Source: Toxonevra muliebris (lineage: Eukaryota; Arthropoda; Insecta; Diptera; Pallopteridae). From it: 64,000 nucleotides of DNA. Of the stretch, positions 63,601-64,000 are shown in pieces. The stretch's first letter is position 1. Each line of letters opens with the position of its first letter. The DNA lies in contig OY829326.1 of assembly GCA_963691655.1 (NCBI GenBank), forward strand, positions 88,529,235-88,593,234. Direction: 5' to 3'. The notes under the pieces are model-generated. The model was not told the DNA's origin. It searched no databases and worked only from the letters and a program-made list of their open reading frames with translations. A program made the translations under genes and the position numbers.

Positions 63601-64000
63601 ATGTATAGCAAAAAATTTGGGTCGCCGTTTAATTCAAAATTAATCAGCCTCACAGCTGTTACTCGTACTTTGGTGGTGGTATTACTATTGTATACGTTCA
63701 TCACATGCGACGCTGCCGAGTTCACTTGGGAAGATTGCAATGCATTCACACAATGCAATTGTTATAGAAATTTTATATATTTTGATATACAATGTAGCGA
63801 CTATTGGAGAAGTATACAAATCCGACTTAATCCAAACGTTTTCATCTTGATATATGGAATTATAAATATTGACGTGAAGGCATATAACGTTATACCTCGA
63901 ATGGAATTCGGCCACATACCCATGGTGAATATATCTAATTTTATGCTGCACGATTACAATAAAACCCTACAGGATGTGTTTGAACGTTTAGGCTTAACGA
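63601..64000 (+). CDS. Secreted or membrane leucine-rich-repeat-type protein (5' part)
   Basis: Open from ATG 63601 to the window edge, 133 codons; an in-frame TGA at 63589 and a CACAATATG context support this start. A basic N-terminus is followed by a hydrophobic stretch (TLVVVLLLYTFITCDAAE), a signal peptide or anchor. Then comes a cysteine cluster C-x5-C-x-C-x10-C (DCNAFTQCNCYRNF, DIQCSDY), the layout of an LRR N-terminal cap, and repeat-like segments (VFILIYGIINIDVKAYNVIP, GHIPMVNISNFMLHDYNKTL) with N-x-S/T sites. No TE similarity. Identity within the LRR families (Toll, chaoptin, slit-like) cannot be set; LRR assignment is inferred from the cap and spacing. Confidence 0.6.
   Translation, partial: MYSKKFGSPFNSKLISLTAVTRTLVVVLLLYTFITCDAAEFTWEDCNAFTQCNCYRNFIYFDIQCSDYWRSIQIRLNPNVFILIYGIINIDVKAYNVIPRMEFGHIPMVNISNFMLHDYNKTLQDVFERLGLT

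Overview
The window looks like a repeat-packed stretch of a fly (Diptera, probably Brachycera) nuclear genome. It is very AT-rich. The few plausible host exons use short introns (62 nt in one case) and insect-like translation starts. Almost every recognisable coding segment belongs to a transposable element of the kinds common in flies: CR1-, Jockey-, LOA- and R1-like LINEs, a copia LTR element with the tRNA-iMet internal primer site, a Helitron, hAT, Tc1/mariner and PIF/Harbinger DNA elements, foldbacks, MITEs and tRNA-derived SINEs. The species cannot be named from the sequence alone.

Layout. 1-2.3 kb: minus-strand CR1-like LINE cut by the left edge, with a long open ORF2. 2.6-2.85 kb: hAT transposase tail. 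3.6-5.5 kb: decayed LINE. 5.5-7.55 kb: Helitron Rep half split by a 496-bp hAT MITE. 9.3-11 kb: minus-strand LINE of the same family as the 3.6 kb one, joined to a mariner transposase tail. 11.3-12.7 kb: small foldbacks and a dispersed repeat. 13.7-14.7 kb: hAT element. 14.8-17.2 kb: large foldback with a Jockey LINE in one arm. 17.6-19 kb: broken coding sequence split by a hAT element. 19.6-20.7 kb: LOA-type LINE with a mutated RT active site. 22.5-22.9 kb: hAT transposase piece. 24.5-24.9 kb: candidate two-exon gene for a tiny secreted peptide. 27.0-32.5 kb: copia element with both LTRs and a nested R1-like LINE. 37.3-39.2 kb: LINE with RNase H, carrying a hAT MITE in its 3' UTR. 41.5-44.3 kb: CR1-like LINE in which ORF1 and the endonuclease are fused. 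45.2 kb: hammerhead-like motif. 45.7-47.0 kb: hAT element. 47.0-48.7 kb: TIR element split by a Tc1 element. 49.8-56.7 kb: several TIR elements and a PIF/Harbinger remnant. 58.9-62.9 kb: mariner remnant, exon-like fragments and a short-motif array. 63.6 kb to the right edge: open reading frame for a probable secreted or membrane leucine-rich-repeat protein.

The dominant theme is nesting that can be read precisely. The copia insertion, the Jockey LINE and four of the five well-bounded hAT elements retain exact target-site duplications, and the fifth matches at 7 of 8 bases. For two of these insertions an uninterrupted copy of the host repeat lies elsewhere in the same window, so pre- and post-insertion states can be compared directly. 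Host gene content is sparse: the 5' end of the leucine-rich-repeat gene at the right edge, the small secreted-peptide candidate near 24.6 kb, a 59-codon minus-strand ORF at 52.6-52.7 kb, and a few exon-like pieces near 59-60 kb.
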